Shown here: in pieces, positions 15,574 through 23,493 of the stretch
How the letters are laid out: every line of letters begins with the position of its first letter
How positions within the stretch are numbered: the stretch's first letter is position 1
From: Pseudomonadota bacterium
GTDB lineage: Bacteria > Pseudomonadota > Alphaproteobacteria > Reyranellales > Reyranellaceae
Length of the DNA stretch: 40,346 nt
Assembly (NCBI GenBank): GCA_023386865.1
Contig: JAEWIV010000182.1
Span: 1-40,346 of the forward strand
Direction: 5' to 3'
The notes under the pieces: generated by a model
What the model was told of the DNA's origin: nothing
Databases searched by the model: none
The model's input: the letters and a program-made list of their open reading frames with translations, nothing else
Made by a program: the position numbers and the translations under genes

Positions 15574-16067
15574 GCCGCGCCGCCTTCGCCGGACAGCCGG
15601 CGCGCGGCGAGGGAGACCGCGCCCACGATCTTCACATAACCCGTGCAGCGGCACAGATTTCCGGACAATGCCTCGCGAACTTCATGATCGTCCGGCGAAG
15701 GCGTCTGCGCGAGCAACGCCGTGGCCGACATGATCATTCCGGGGATGCAGAACCCGCATTGCACCGCGCCGGCTTCGACGAAGGCCCGCTGCACGACAGA
15801 GAGCGCGTCGCCGGGCTGCCCGCCCTCGATCGTGACGATCTCGCGTCCGCTCATCGTCACCGCCAGCGCAAGGCATGATCGGATCGGCATGCCGTCGCAC
15901 AGGATGGTGCAGCTGCCGCAAACGCCCTGATTGCAGCCGCACTTCGTGCCGGTCAGATGCAGATCCTCGCGCAAGACGTCGAGCAACGTCCGCGTCGACG
16001 CCACGGAGATCTTCCTGTCGTCTCCGTTGACGCGAAGGGTGATCGGGAATGTTCCGGTATCGGGCAT
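15570..16067 (-). CDS. [2Fe-2S] subunit of a xanthine dehydrogenase family hydroxylase (CoxS-like)
   Basis: The 165-residue electron-transfer subunit shows both expected clusters. The plant-type set is GTKCGCNQGVCGSC plus the Cys of TILCDG-type context; the C-terminal helical set is QCGFCIPGM and SGNLCRCTGY. The second of two tandem ATGs (16067) is chosen because GAGG is better spaced from it; ATG 16070 is the alternative. It follows the LIV ATPase gene by 13 bases and overlaps the large-subunit gene. Confidence 0.95.
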   Translation of the reverse strand: MPDTGTFPITLRVNGDDRKISVASTRTLLDVLREDLHLTGTKCGCNQGVCGSCTILCDGMPIRSCLALAVTMSGREIVTIEGGQPGDALSVVQRAFVEAGAVQCGFCIPGMIMSATALLAQTPSPDDHEVREALSGNLCRCTGYVKIVGAVSLAARRLSGEGGAA

Positions 16068-16080
16068 CATGTCCTCGCAA

Positions 16081-16782
16081 TCACGTCCGGCCAAGGTACA
16101 GATCGGCCATTCTCGCGTCGGCCAGCAGGTCGGCGGCGCGCCCGCCCATGACGATGCGGCCGCTGTCGAGAATGTAACCGCGCGTGCTGATGGCGAGCGA
16201 CTGGCGCGCACGCTGCTCGACGATCAGCACGGCGACGCCGATCTCCGGCAATCGCTGCACCATCTCGAAGACCTGGATGACCAGCGCCGGCGAGAGCGCG
16301 GCGGTCGGCTCATCGAGAACGATGAGCTTCGGCTCGGACATCAGCGCACGCGCCAGCGCCAATTGCTGCCGTTCGCCTCCCGACAGGGAAACCGCCCGCG
16401 TCCGGCGGCGCGACGCGAGCGCCGGGAACAGGTCGAACATCTTCGCGCTGCGTTCCGCGAAATTGCGGACATTCTCCACGACCTGGAGATTTTCCAGGAC
16501 GGAGAGCGATGCGAACACGTTCGAAACCTGTGGCACATAGCCGATGCCGAGCCGCACGCGGTCTTCCGCCACATATGCCAGGAGATCGTGCTCGAGAAAC
16601 GTCATGGTCCCGGAACAACGCGGGACGAGGCCCATGACCGCCTTGATGATGGTGGATTTGCCGGCTCCATTCGTGCCCGCGACCGTGACGATCTCCCGCT
16701 CGTGCACGACGAGGTCGATGTTCGAGACGATATCGACGTCACGATAGGCGGCATTGACGCGCTCGAGCTTCAGAAGGGTCAT
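16081..16782 (-). CDS. livF: LIV-type ABC importer ATPase (LivF-like)
   Basis: This is one of the two ATPases of a branched-chain amino acid/hydrophobic-type importer. Walker A GTNGAGKST is near residue 37, the signature LSGGERQQLALARAL near 133 and Walker B LIVLDEPTAAL near 153. At 233 residues it has LivF length. Its ATG overlaps the livG stop by four bases, so the subunits are coupled. The symbol reflects family position; the cargo is probably the hydroxylase substrate rather than amino acids. Confidence 0.92.
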   Translation of the reverse strand: MTLLKLERVNAAYRDVDIVSNIDLVVHEREIVTVAGTNGAGKSTIIKAVMGLVPRCSGTMTFLEHDLLAYVAEDRVRLGIGYVPQVSNVFASLSVLENLQVVENVRNFAERSAKMFDLFPALASRRRTRAVSLSGGERQQLALARALMSEPKLIVLDEPTAALSPALVIQVFEMVQRLPEIGVAVLIVEQRARQSLAISTRGYILDSGRIVMGGRAADLLADARMADLYLGRT

Positions 16783-17537
16783 GCCGCCCCGCCCATGTAC
16801 GCGTCCTGCACGGCTTTCACGGACAACACTTCGTCCGGCGTACCTCTGGCGAGCACCGTACCGCGCGCCAGCACGTACATTTCCGTGACGATGCGCCTCA
16901 GCGCCTGGATGTTGTGCTCGATGATCAGGAAACCGATGCCCTTCTGATTGAGCTCGCAGAGACGCTCGCTGATCTCGCCGAAGAGAACCGGATTCACCCC
17001 CGCGAACGGCTCATCGAGAAGAATGAGCTTCGGCTCGATCATCAGGGCACGTCCGAGCTCGAGCAGCTTTCGTTGCCCTCCCGACAGGCGGCCGGCGGGT
17101 ATGTCCGCGACGGCAGTCAGCTTGAGGAAGGCCAATAGTTCTTCCGCGCGCGTCTTGATCCTGTCCTGCTCGCGGCGCAGGCGTGCGCCGCCGAGAAGCG
17201 CGCCCCACAGGCTCTCGCCCCATTGTGCCGGCGCCGCCACTGCCAGGTTCTCCCGCACCGTGAGATGCGGAAACGGGCGGGCCACCTGGAACGTCCGCAC
17301 GAGGCCGAGACCCGGCCTCGCCTGCGGCCGCCGATCGTGCAGCGTCGCGCCATTGAGAACGATCGAGCCGCTATCGGGTGCGATCGAACCGCCGATCACG
17401 GCGAACAGGGTGCTCTTTCCCGCGCCGTTCGGCCCGATGATGCCGACCATCGCACCCGCAGGAACCGACAAGGTGACGTCTTGCAGGACCTGCAACCCGC
17501 CAAATGCCTTGCAGACGCCATCTACCGCGAGAGTCAT
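16779..17537 (-). CDS. livG: LIV-type ABC importer ATPase (LivG-like)
   Basis: The 252-residue ATPase has Walker A GPNGAGKST near residue 35, the signature LSGGQRKLLELGRAL, Walker B LILLDEPFAGVNP and the C-terminal BCA_ABC_TP extension typical of LivG. It overlaps livM (17534-17537) and livF (16779-16782) by four bases each. Confidence 0.92.
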   Translation of the reverse strand: MTLAVDGVCKAFGGLQVLQDVTLSVPAGAMVGIIGPNGAGKSTLFAVIGGSIAPDSGSIVLNGATLHDRRPQARPGLGLVRTFQVARPFPHLTVRENLAVAAPAQWGESLWGALLGGARLRREQDRIKTRAEELLAFLKLTAVADIPAGRLSGGQRKLLELGRALMIEPKLILLDEPFAGVNPVLFGEISERLCELNQKGIGFLIIEHNIQALRRIVTEMYVLARGTVLARGTPDEVLSVKAVQDAYMGGAA

Positions 17538-18418
17538 GTCGCCGCCCGGGCCCCCAGGATTCCCTGCGGCCGGAACAGGATGAAGAGAACGAGGCCAAGC
17601 CCGATCAGAACCAGTCGGAGACTTGCCATCTCCACCTCGAGCACGCCCGGAAAGACGTCGCGGACGAACCGTGTTCCCTCGAAGAGCCCGACCAGGATCG
17701 CGGCGCCGATGAACGAGCCGGCGAGCGTGCCCACGCCTCCCAGGATCATCGCCATCCAGACGTAGAACGTAACGATCGGAACGAACTGATCGGGGACGAG
17801 ATAGGACATGTAGTGGGCGTAGAGCGCGCCAGCCAGGCCGGCCACGCCCGCGCCGATCATGAAGACCCGGATCTTCGGCCCGGTTGGAAACTTTCCGAGT
17901 GCGCAGGCGGCGGTTTCATCGTCGCGGATCGCTTCGACGAGACGGCCGAAGGGACTGCGCGCCAGTCGCGTGATCAACACCAGGGCGGCAATGTTGCAGG
18001 CGACGACGAGACCGAGATAGGCGAGTTCCTTCGCTCCGGGGCCAAGCGGCTCGAAGGGTTGGGGAATGCCGGGCAGGCCCTGCACGCCGTTGGTCAGCCA
18101 TCCCTCGCTCACCACGACGATGCGGACGACCTCGGCGAATCCCAGCGTGACAATGGCGAGATAATCGTCCCGCAATCGTATGGCGAGCAGACCCAGGGGC
18201 CACGCCGACAGCGCCGACAGCAGGATCGCACTTGCAAATCCGGCCACGAAGGAGTGACCGCCCAGGACGACGATCGCCGAGGTATATGCGCCGATCGCAA
18301 AGAAGCCGACATGCCCGAAATTGATCAGCCCCATGAACCCGTAATGCAGGTTCAACGCCTGCGTCAGGAGGGCATAGATTCCGATGATGATGAGGATGGC
18401 GACGACGTAGCTCAGCAT
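17534..18418 (-). CDS. livM: LIV-type ABC importer permease (LivM-like)
   Basis: The 294-residue permease has about nine hydrophobic helices and the LivM segment GLINFGHVGFFAIGAYTSA near residue 30, with the DETAACALG cytoplasmic loop that contacts the ATPase near residue 185. ATG 18418 follows the livH stop by one base. An upstream in-frame start lies inside livH and is unlikely. Confidence 0.93.
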   Translation of the reverse strand: MLSYVVAILIIIGIYALLTQALNLHYGFMGLINFGHVGFFAIGAYTSAIVVLGGHSFVAGFASAILLSALSAWPLGLLAIRLRDDYLAIVTLGFAEVVRIVVVSEGWLTNGVQGLPGIPQPFEPLGPGAKELAYLGLVVACNIAALVLITRLARSPFGRLVEAIRDDETAACALGKFPTGPKIRVFMIGAGVAGLAGALYAHYMSYLVPDQFVPIVTFYVWMAMILGGVGTLAGSFIGAAILVGLFEGTRFVRDVFPGVLEVEMASLRLVLIGLGLVLFILFRPQGILGARAAT

Positions 18419-18419
18419 G

Positions 18420-19289
18420 CTAGCGCGCCTCTTCCGGTGATCCAAAGAAGCCTTGCGGGCGCACGATGAGAATGGCCGCGAGAACGATGAACGACAGCGC
18501 GATCTTGTAGGTGAAGCCGACGAAAGGCGTCGAGACCTCCTGGGCGACGCCGAGCGCGACGCCGGCGAGCACGGCGCCGATAGGGCTGCCGAGCCCGCCC
18601 AGGATCATGGCGGCGAAAGCGGGCAACAGCACGAGCCAGCCGGCCTCGGGCATCACGATCGTCTTGATGCCCAGGATGATCCCGGCAAGGCCGGACACCG
18701 CCCCGACGATCGCCCACAAGGGGATCATGACTCCCGCGGCGCGAATACCGCTGGCGCGCGCAAGATCGCGATTGTCGGCCATGGCCCGCATGCGGCGACC
18801 GATCGGCGTGAAGAAGAGGATCGCGAATGTCGTCAGCATGCAAAGCAGCGCGATGAGCGCCAACCACAGATCGCTCGCCTGGACGACGACGCCATGGAAG
18901 ACGTAGGGCCGCACGATCGGGACCTGGAAGACGAACTGCTCATGCCCGACGAAGAAGGACAGAACGCCGCGCGTCAGCAGGGCGAGCCCCATGGAGGCGA
19001 GCAACAAGGCCACGAGCCCGCGACCGCGGAGATGACGGAAGACGAGGAGATAGTAGAGGATCGACAGGGCGACGCAGGCGACGACGGCGGCCGCGCTCTG
19101 GAGCAACACGCTGCGGCTGCCGACCGACTGGACGCCAATGCCTGCGTAGGCGCCGACGGTCATCAGGTCGCCGGTTGCCGCGTTGGGGAAGCGAGCGACC
19201 GCAAAAACGAGCGTGAGCGACAAGGCGGCGAGGCCGATCACCAGCCCCTGTACAATGCCGTTCACAACAAGATTGAGAAGCATGAGCAT
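18420..19289 (-). CDS. livH: LIV-type ABC importer permease (LivH-like)
   Basis: The 289-residue permease begins MLMLLNLVVNGIVQGLVIGL, the usual LivH opening (NGxxxGxxYAL-like). It has several helices, the RRMRAMADNRDLARASGI loop near residue 190 (LivH DxxxAxxxGI) and a GLAGIILG helix. The frame is open far upstream, but that part overlaps the binding-protein gene in another frame. A second ATG six bases downstream is an alternative start. The gap from the binding-protein gene is 53 bases. Confidence 0.92.
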   Translation of the reverse strand: MLMLLNLVVNGIVQGLVIGLAALSLTLVFAVARFPNAATGDLMTVGAYAGIGVQSVGSRSVLLQSAAAVVACVALSILYYLLVFRHLRGRGLVALLLASMGLALLTRGVLSFFVGHEQFVFQVPIVRPYVFHGVVVQASDLWLALIALLCMLTTFAILFFTPIGRRMRAMADNRDLARASGIRAAGVMIPLWAIVGAVSGLAGIILGIKTIVMPEAGWLVLLPAFAAMILGGLGSPIGAVLAGVALGVAQEVSTPFVGFTYKIALSFIVLAAILIVRPQGFFGSPEEAR

Positions 19290-19342
19290 CGTGGCACGAC
19301 CATCCGCTCCGGGCTGCGAAGCAACCCGGAGCACCGAATTTG

Positions 19343-20557
19343 CTACTTCAGAATGCGGACCAGGCTGATCGTCCCGTTCTTGACGACCGACAGCTTGAAG
19401 ACGGTCTTGACGTCTCCCTTTTCGTCGAAATCGAGCTGGCCCGACGCGCCTTCGTAGTTCACCTTCTCGCCGGCCTGCAAAATCTTCTTGCCTTCGGCGA
19501 AGCTCGACACGAGTTTTCCCGGAGGGCTGCTCACGCGACGCAATGCATCGGCGAGCGCGGCGCCATCGGCCGAGGCGCCGGCGGCTTCGACCGCCAAGGC
19601 CAGGCTTTGCACCATGTCGTAAGCACACGACGCGTAGTAGTTGTTGGCCGGGTCGGAGCCGACGACTTCCTTGAAGCGCTTCGCGAAGCTGGCATAGGCC
19701 GGTCCATCGAGCGCCGATACGTAGTCGGCCGACATGATGCCCTCCGACGCCGGGCCGACCGTCTCGATCAGCTTCGAGGTGACGGCCCAGGCCGGTGCGA
19801 TGAACTTGACGTTCGCGCCGGATTGCAGTGCCTCGCGCACGATGATCGTCATGTCGGGCAGGAAGCTTCCCAGGATCAGCACGTCCGGCTTGCCGGCCAG
19901 CGCGCGCAGGATCTCGGAGCGATAGCTCGGTTGATTGGGCTCGTAGATCACTTCCGCCAGGACGCTGCGGCCGGCCGCTTCCAGGGCCTTCTTCGCGCCT
20001 TGCGCGACCTCGCGGCCCGAGGCGTTGTTGATCGCCATGATGGAAATGCGCTTGTAGCCCTCGGCGATCGCGCCGGCGGCCAGGCTTTCTCCGGTCCGCT
20101 CGCTCGGGGAGGAGAACCTGAATATCAGCCCCTTCTTGTTGGCCTGGGCCAACGCACTGGTGCCGGCATTCGTCATGTGGATGGCGCCCGCCGCGTCGAC
20201 GATGGGAGCAATCGCGAGCGTCACCGCCGACGACCAGGTTCCGAGCACGGCCCGAACCTTGTTCACCTCGATCAGCTTCTTCGCCGCAAGGACGGCGGCT
20301 TCCGGCGAGGTCTGCGAGTCTTCTGAAAAGACTTCCAGCATCTGGCCCGCCGCGCCACCGGCAGCATTCACTTCCTGCGCGGAGAAGAGGATCGCCTTCT
20401 GCATGCTGGCGCCGTACGGGCTGCCGGCGCCGGTAACAGGGTTGAGGGCGCCGATGCGAAAGGTGCCTGCGCCGAAGGCCCATGTCGGACTCATCACGGC
20501 CGATACCGCGCCCAGTGCCCCGATGGCTTTGACGACCTGCCGACGATCCCGGTTCAT
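19343..20557 (-). CDS. LIV-type ABC importer substrate-binding protein (LivK-like)
   Basis: The 404-residue periplasmic binding protein (Peripla_BP_6 type) starts with a twin-arginine-like signal (MNRDRRQVVKAIG, then a hydrophobic stretch to AFGAG). The mature part is FRIGALNPVTGAGSPYGASM, with VRAVLGTWSS near residue 100 and GIMSADYVSALDGPAYASF near 280. GGAGGAACAAGAG precedes ATG 20557. It is the first transport gene of the block, 138 bases after the regulator gene. The ligand is unknown; the neighbouring hydroxylase suggests an aromatic acid or N-heterocycle. Confidence 0.93.
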   Translation of the reverse strand: MNRDRRQVVKAIGALGAVSAVMSPTWAFGAGTFRIGALNPVTGAGSPYGASMQKAILFSAQEVNAAGGAAGQMLEVFSEDSQTSPEAAVLAAKKLIEVNKVRAVLGTWSSAVTLAIAPIVDAAGAIHMTNAGTSALAQANKKGLIFRFSSPSERTGESLAAGAIAEGYKRISIMAINNASGREVAQGAKKALEAAGRSVLAEVIYEPNQPSYRSEILRALAGKPDVLILGSFLPDMTIIVREALQSGANVKFIAPAWAVTSKLIETVGPASEGIMSADYVSALDGPAYASFAKRFKEVVGSDPANNYYASCAYDMVQSLALAVEAAGASADGAALADALRRVSSPPGKLVSSFAEGKKILQAGEKVNYEGASGQLDFDEKGDVKTVFKLSVVKNGTISLVRILK

Positions 20558-20695
20558 CTCTTGTTCCTCCCGTTCTGAAGACCTTCACCGTGGCGGCATC
20601 GAGGCACGGCGGGGAGCGCCCTCATCGCGTCCCGTCGTCGACACTGCACCGCGTGGCCAGCGCTCCTGTGTCCAAGCTCGCGTGTCATCGCCGTC

Positions 20696-21451
20696 TCACG
20701 CCCATTCGACTTTTTCGGCGCGGGTCACGGCTGCAGCGCCAGAGTGCTCGACGCGAAAATCGAACGAGAACCACTCTGCGCGCGTGACCATGTGTCCGAG
20801 AAAGATCGGCCTGTCTTCGGCATCGACCGGCGAGTATCTGATCGACAGCAAGGGCGATCCCACCGAGGATTCCAAGGCGGCTGCGTCGCGCGGCGTGAGC
20901 GAGCACGCTTCGAGCCGGTAGCGAACCGCCGCATATGCGATCTGATGCTTCGCGAGTATCGGCATCAGGAACTCGTGCCCCATGTCCGATCGCAACTTCT
21001 CTCCAAGGGCGCGCGGCAGAAAGGTCACGTCGAGACCGATTGGCCGGTTGTCGGCGAGGATGACCCTCTCATGCTTGAAGACGAGGCTGTCCGGCGGCAG
21101 CTTTAATGCGGCGAGGACATCCGTCTCCGGGACGAGAAGCGAGAACGAGAGCTCGCGGATGCCCGGCTCGACCCCGGCGCGCCGCATCTGGTCGCCAAGC
21201 GAGGTAATGTACGGCGGGTTGAGAGAACGATTGATCCTCGGCCGGTTCGAGACGAACACGCCGAGTCCCTGATGGCCGTAAAGGACCCCTTCCACTTCGA
21301 GGTCCCGGAGCGCGCGCCTGATCGTGATGCTGCTCACGCCGAATTCGCGGATGAGCTCGGCGTTCGACGGAATCTTTTCGCCGCGCTTGTAGTCTCCCGT
21401 TTCGATGCGGGAGCGCAGCGTCGATTTCACCTGCTCATACCGCTTGCTCAT
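20696..21451 (-). CDS. GntR family transcriptional regulator with UTRA domain (HutC subfamily)
   Basis: The N-terminal winged helix-turn-helix is clear: GDYKRGEKIPSNAELIREFG, then VSSITIRRALRDLEVEGVLY (about residues 20-65). The UTRA effector domain follows (about 90-240), with FKHERVILADNRPIGLDVTF and a YSPVDAEDRPIFLGH-type ending. HutC-type regulators usually repress an adjacent operon and are released by a pathway compound. It heads the hydroxylase/LIV block and faces a palindromic operator candidate 25 bases upstream. ATG 21451 is preferred over the TTG directly before it. Confidence 0.93.
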   Translation of the reverse strand: MSKRYEQVKSTLRSRIETGDYKRGEKIPSNAELIREFGVSSITIRRALRDLEVEGVLYGHQGLGVFVSNRPRINRSLNPPYITSLGDQMRRAGVEPGIRELSFSLLVPETDVLAALKLPPDSLVFKHERVILADNRPIGLDVTFLPRALGEKLRSDMGHEFLMPILAKHQIAYAAVRYRLEACSLTPRDAAALESSVGSPLLSIRYSPVDAEDRPIFLGHMVTRAEWFSFDFRVEHSGAAAVTRAEKVEWA

Positions 21452-21476
21452 CAAGCCCCGTCCAACAGTACGACTG

Positions 21477-21498
21477 CACTAGGTAAACATACTTAGTG
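21477..21498. promoter_or_regulatory. Palindromic operator candidate for the GntR regulator
   Basis: The 22-base imperfect palindrome has the form CACTA-N-GTA-N4-TAC-N-TAGTG: 16 of 22 positions are symmetric. It sits in AT-rich DNA unlike its surroundings (GTATATAAAT follows at 21504-21514), 25-47 bases before the regulator start. HutC-type operators are commonly short palindromes with a GTxTAxAC-like core, so autoregulation of the whole block is likely by inference. Confidence 0.55.
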
Positions 21499-21588
21499 TA
21501 CTGTGTATATAAATCTGTCTCCCTGAGCTCGCAGAGCGATTTCCGACCGATTGCGGAAAGCCATGGCGAGGGACGCGTGTAGAATCGC

Positions 21589-21652
21589 CTGCGCGAAGGT
21601 TCGAACCCCAACCCTGTGATCTGGCAGATGCCCTACGAGCTACCGGTGCGCG
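21589..21652 (-). pseudogene. Decayed tRNA (tRNA-like relic)
   Basis: On the minus strand the order of tRNA parts is recognisable: GCGC-start, GGTAGCTC, GGCATCTGCC, then GTTGGGGTTCGAACC with the T-loop TTCGAAC, and a GCGC end. The D-arm is shortened, the anticodon stem does not close and three acceptor pairs fail. It aligns loosely along its length with tRNA-Arg(ACG) at 9683-9759, including the bases just outside (GCGC-N-CGGCCGG against GCGCGAGCCGG). It is followed, as that gene is, by a DUF4864 3' end. Confidence 0.45.
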
Positions 21653-21675
21653 AGCCGGTCGACTTTCCCGGACGC

Positions 21676-21723
21676 CGGATCAAGGGCTGCTACCTGCAGG
21701 CGCCGGAAGAACAGCAGGCCTGA
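21676..21723 (+). pseudogene. DUF4864 gene 3'-end fragment
   Basis: The frame reads RRIKGCYLQAPEEQQA and stops at TGA 21721-21723, matching the end WRINGCYLQAPEEHQA of the intact gene at 9942-10388. Nothing upstream of RRIK resembles the rest of that protein. The EamA gene begins eight bases after the stop, which suggests the ancestral order DUF4864-EamA. Confidence 0.7.
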
Positions 21724-21728
21724 TCCCC
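21685..21728 (+). repeat. Right copy of 44-bp direct repeat
   Basis: Identical to 10350-10393 at 41 of 44 positions and in the same orientation. It lies between the decayed tRNA and the EamA gene and marks the right edge of the hydroxylase/LIV block. Confidence 0.85.
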
Positions 21729-21731
21729 ACC

Positions 21732-22616
21732 GTGGACCGAATCTCGCCAAGGATGCTCGTGCTGCTGGTGCTGCTCACCGTCGTCTGGGGGACGAACTGG
21801 CCGCTGTTCAAGATCGCCCTCGACGAACTGCCGGTGCTCACCTTCCGCAGCATCACCATCGTGTCCGCCCTCGTCATGCTGGCGGCCATCATGCTGGTGC
21901 GTCGCGATAGCTTCGCGGTCCCCAGGGGCAAATGGTCGGTTCTGATCATGGCGTCGGTGATGAACATCCTGGTGTGGAACATCGCGACGTCGCTCGCCGT
22001 GCTCTACATCCCGTCGGGCCATGCGTCGGTGCTCTCCTACACCATGCCTTTGTGGGTGGCGTTGATCGGCTTCGCGGTCTTCGGCCAGCGTCTGACCGGA
22101 CGCCTGCTCGCCGCGATCCTCATCGGCGCGATCGCGGTGCTGGCGCTGATGCTGCCCAACTTCAGGAGCTACGAGGCGGCGCCTTTCGGTCTCTTCTGGG
22201 GCCTGTTCGCCGGCTTCTGCTGGGCGGTCGGCACCTTCATCGTCAAACGTACGGCGTGGACCGGCATGGGCCTGTCGCTCACCTTCTGGCAGATCGTCAT
22301 CAGCCTGCTGCCGATCCTGCTGGGAGCACTGATCTTCGACGGTCTTCCCGATCACTGGCCATCGGCCCAGGCGCTCATCGCCACGATCTATACCGGCGCC
22401 ATCCCGATGGCTTTGGGCACCGCCACCTGGTTCACCCTGGTGAAGCTCCTGCCGGCGCAGGTCGCGGCACTCTCCTCGATCGCCATCCCGATCGTCGCCA
22501 TCGTGAGCGGCGTGTTGCTGCTCGGCGAACCGTTGTCGCTCCTGCAGACGGTGGCGATCGCCTCGACCGTCGTCGCGCTGTGGCTGGCGCTGGTGCCGGG
22601 GAGAGGACCGACCTAG
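21732..22616 (+). CDS. EamA/DMT family transporter
   Basis: The 294-residue inner-membrane protein has ten hydrophobic helices in two EamA repeats. The first opens LVLLVLLTVVWGTNWPLFKI and includes RSITIVSALVML; the second begins near FGLFWGLFAGFCWAVGT. The C-terminal GVLLLGEPLSLLQTVAIAS is the conserved EamA helix-9 GExL motif. Such transporters export amino acids or metabolites; the cargo is unknown. A GTG start at 21732 is taken without a clear ribosome site; ATG 21753 is an alternative. It ends one base from the convergent GNAT gene. Confidence 0.9.
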   Translation: MDRISPRMLVLLVLLTVVWGTNWPLFKIALDELPVLTFRSITIVSALVMLAAIMLVRRDSFAVPRGKWSVLIMASVMNILVWNIATSLAVLYIPSGHASVLSYTMPLWVALIGFAVFGQRLTGRLLAAILIGAIAVLALMLPNFRSYEAAPFGLFWGLFAGFCWAVGTFIVKRTAWTGMGLSLTFWQIVISLLPILLGALIFDGLPDHWPSAQALIATIYTGAIPMALGTATWFTLVKLLPAQVAALSSIAIPIVAIVSGVLLLGEPLSLLQTVAIASTVVALWLALVPGRGPT

Positions 22617-22617
22617 T

Positions 22618-23460
22618 TCAACCGAGCTCGAAGCTGGTCACGCCGAACAGGCCGGCATAGTCGAGCTCGGGAGTGGCGCCGGTGTACATGCGCGCCGTCT
22701 CGAACGACGGCTTCATGCCGGCCGCTTCGGCCAGCGCGACGCCGGGCTTGTTGATGTCGGGCACGTCGATGGCGACGGCCGTGGCGTCCATCTCCTTCGC
22801 CAGCGCCGACACCAGCGCCGTGGCGATATCGGGAGACTCGGCGAACAGCGGGCCGACCCGCGACGTCGTGAGGCACGAGCGCATGACGGCGAAGCCCACG
22901 ATCGTCCCGTCGCGCAGCGCCACCAGGGCGGCACGCTCGGGCAGGGTGATCCAGGCGGCCAGGAAGCTGTCGCGCGGCTCGCCGAAGAAGCGATGGTCGA
23001 ACGCGGCGAGCCGGTCGAACGCAACGCTTCGCGCATCGACCAGGCTGATGCCGGCCGGCGGCTTGCCGACGGGCGGCGGTCCTTCGTAGCGGATGTTGTT
23101 CCAGGCGAGCCGATAGCCCGACTTGCGGTAGTTCGCCTGCTGGGCCGGCACGCCGTCGAGCCCGACATTGCGGCCGGCCATCCGCTGCATGCCGGCCTCC
23201 CAGATCGCGAGGCCGTGGCCTTTGCCCCGCGCCTGCGGCCGGGCGATGTAGAAACCCAGGAATCCGAAGCGCTGGCCGTACTTCACCACCGAGATGCAGG
23301 TCACCGGCTCGCCGTCGAGGCGGCCGACGAGGAAGCCGCCGGGATCGGCGGCGAAGAAGGCATGGATGTCGGTATTGCCGGGATTCCAGCCTTCGTCGCC
23401 CGCCCACTGGGCCATGCGCCGGGCGTCGGCGGCGCTGGCGACCGCGATTTCGTATGCCAT
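22618..23460 (-). CDS. GNAT family N-acetyltransferase, two-domain
   Basis: The 280-residue protein has an N-terminal GNAT domain with the acetyl-CoA loop ARPQARGKGHG near residue 75 (motif RxxGxG) and GFLGFYI before it. A second domain of similar fold (about 150-280) has AALVALRDGTIVGFAVMRS and AGMKPSFETARMY, like the DUF1248/YitH C-terminal acetyltransferase domain. Substrate unknown. ATG 23460 is used; a TTG nine bases upstream is in frame. Confidence 0.88.
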   Translation of the reverse strand: MAYEIAVASAADARRMAQWAGDEGWNPGNTDIHAFFAADPGGFLVGRLDGEPVTCISVVKYGQRFGFLGFYIARPQARGKGHGLAIWEAGMQRMAGRNVGLDGVPAQQANYRKSGYRLAWNNIRYEGPPPVGKPPAGISLVDARSVAFDRLAAFDHRFFGEPRDSFLAAWITLPERAALVALRDGTIVGFAVMRSCLTTSRVGPLFAESPDIATALVSALAKEMDATAVAIDVPDINKPGVALAEAAGMKPSFETARMYTGATPELDYAGLFGVTSFELG

Positions 23461-23493
23461 GCCGGCCAAGCTATCCGAAACGCCGGCGCCGTC

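Noticed and set aside
13609..15639. 676-codon plus-strand frame
   Set aside because: It lies wholly antisense to the hydroxylase large-subunit gene; its Arg/Asp/His-rich translation is the usual shadow of a high-GC gene and has no family match.
18420..20588. 722-codon minus-strand frame that appears to fuse a long N-terminal part to LivH
   Set aside because: The upstream part overlaps the LivK-like gene in another frame and is Arg/Gly-rich; LivH itself begins at 19289 with a normal N-terminus.
21600..21684. Reading the tRNA-like stretch as coding sequence continuous with the DUF4864 fragment
   Set aside because: The translation upstream of RRIKGC (NPVIWQMPYELPV) does not match DUF4864, whereas tRNA T-loop and D-arm remnants are visible on the other strand.
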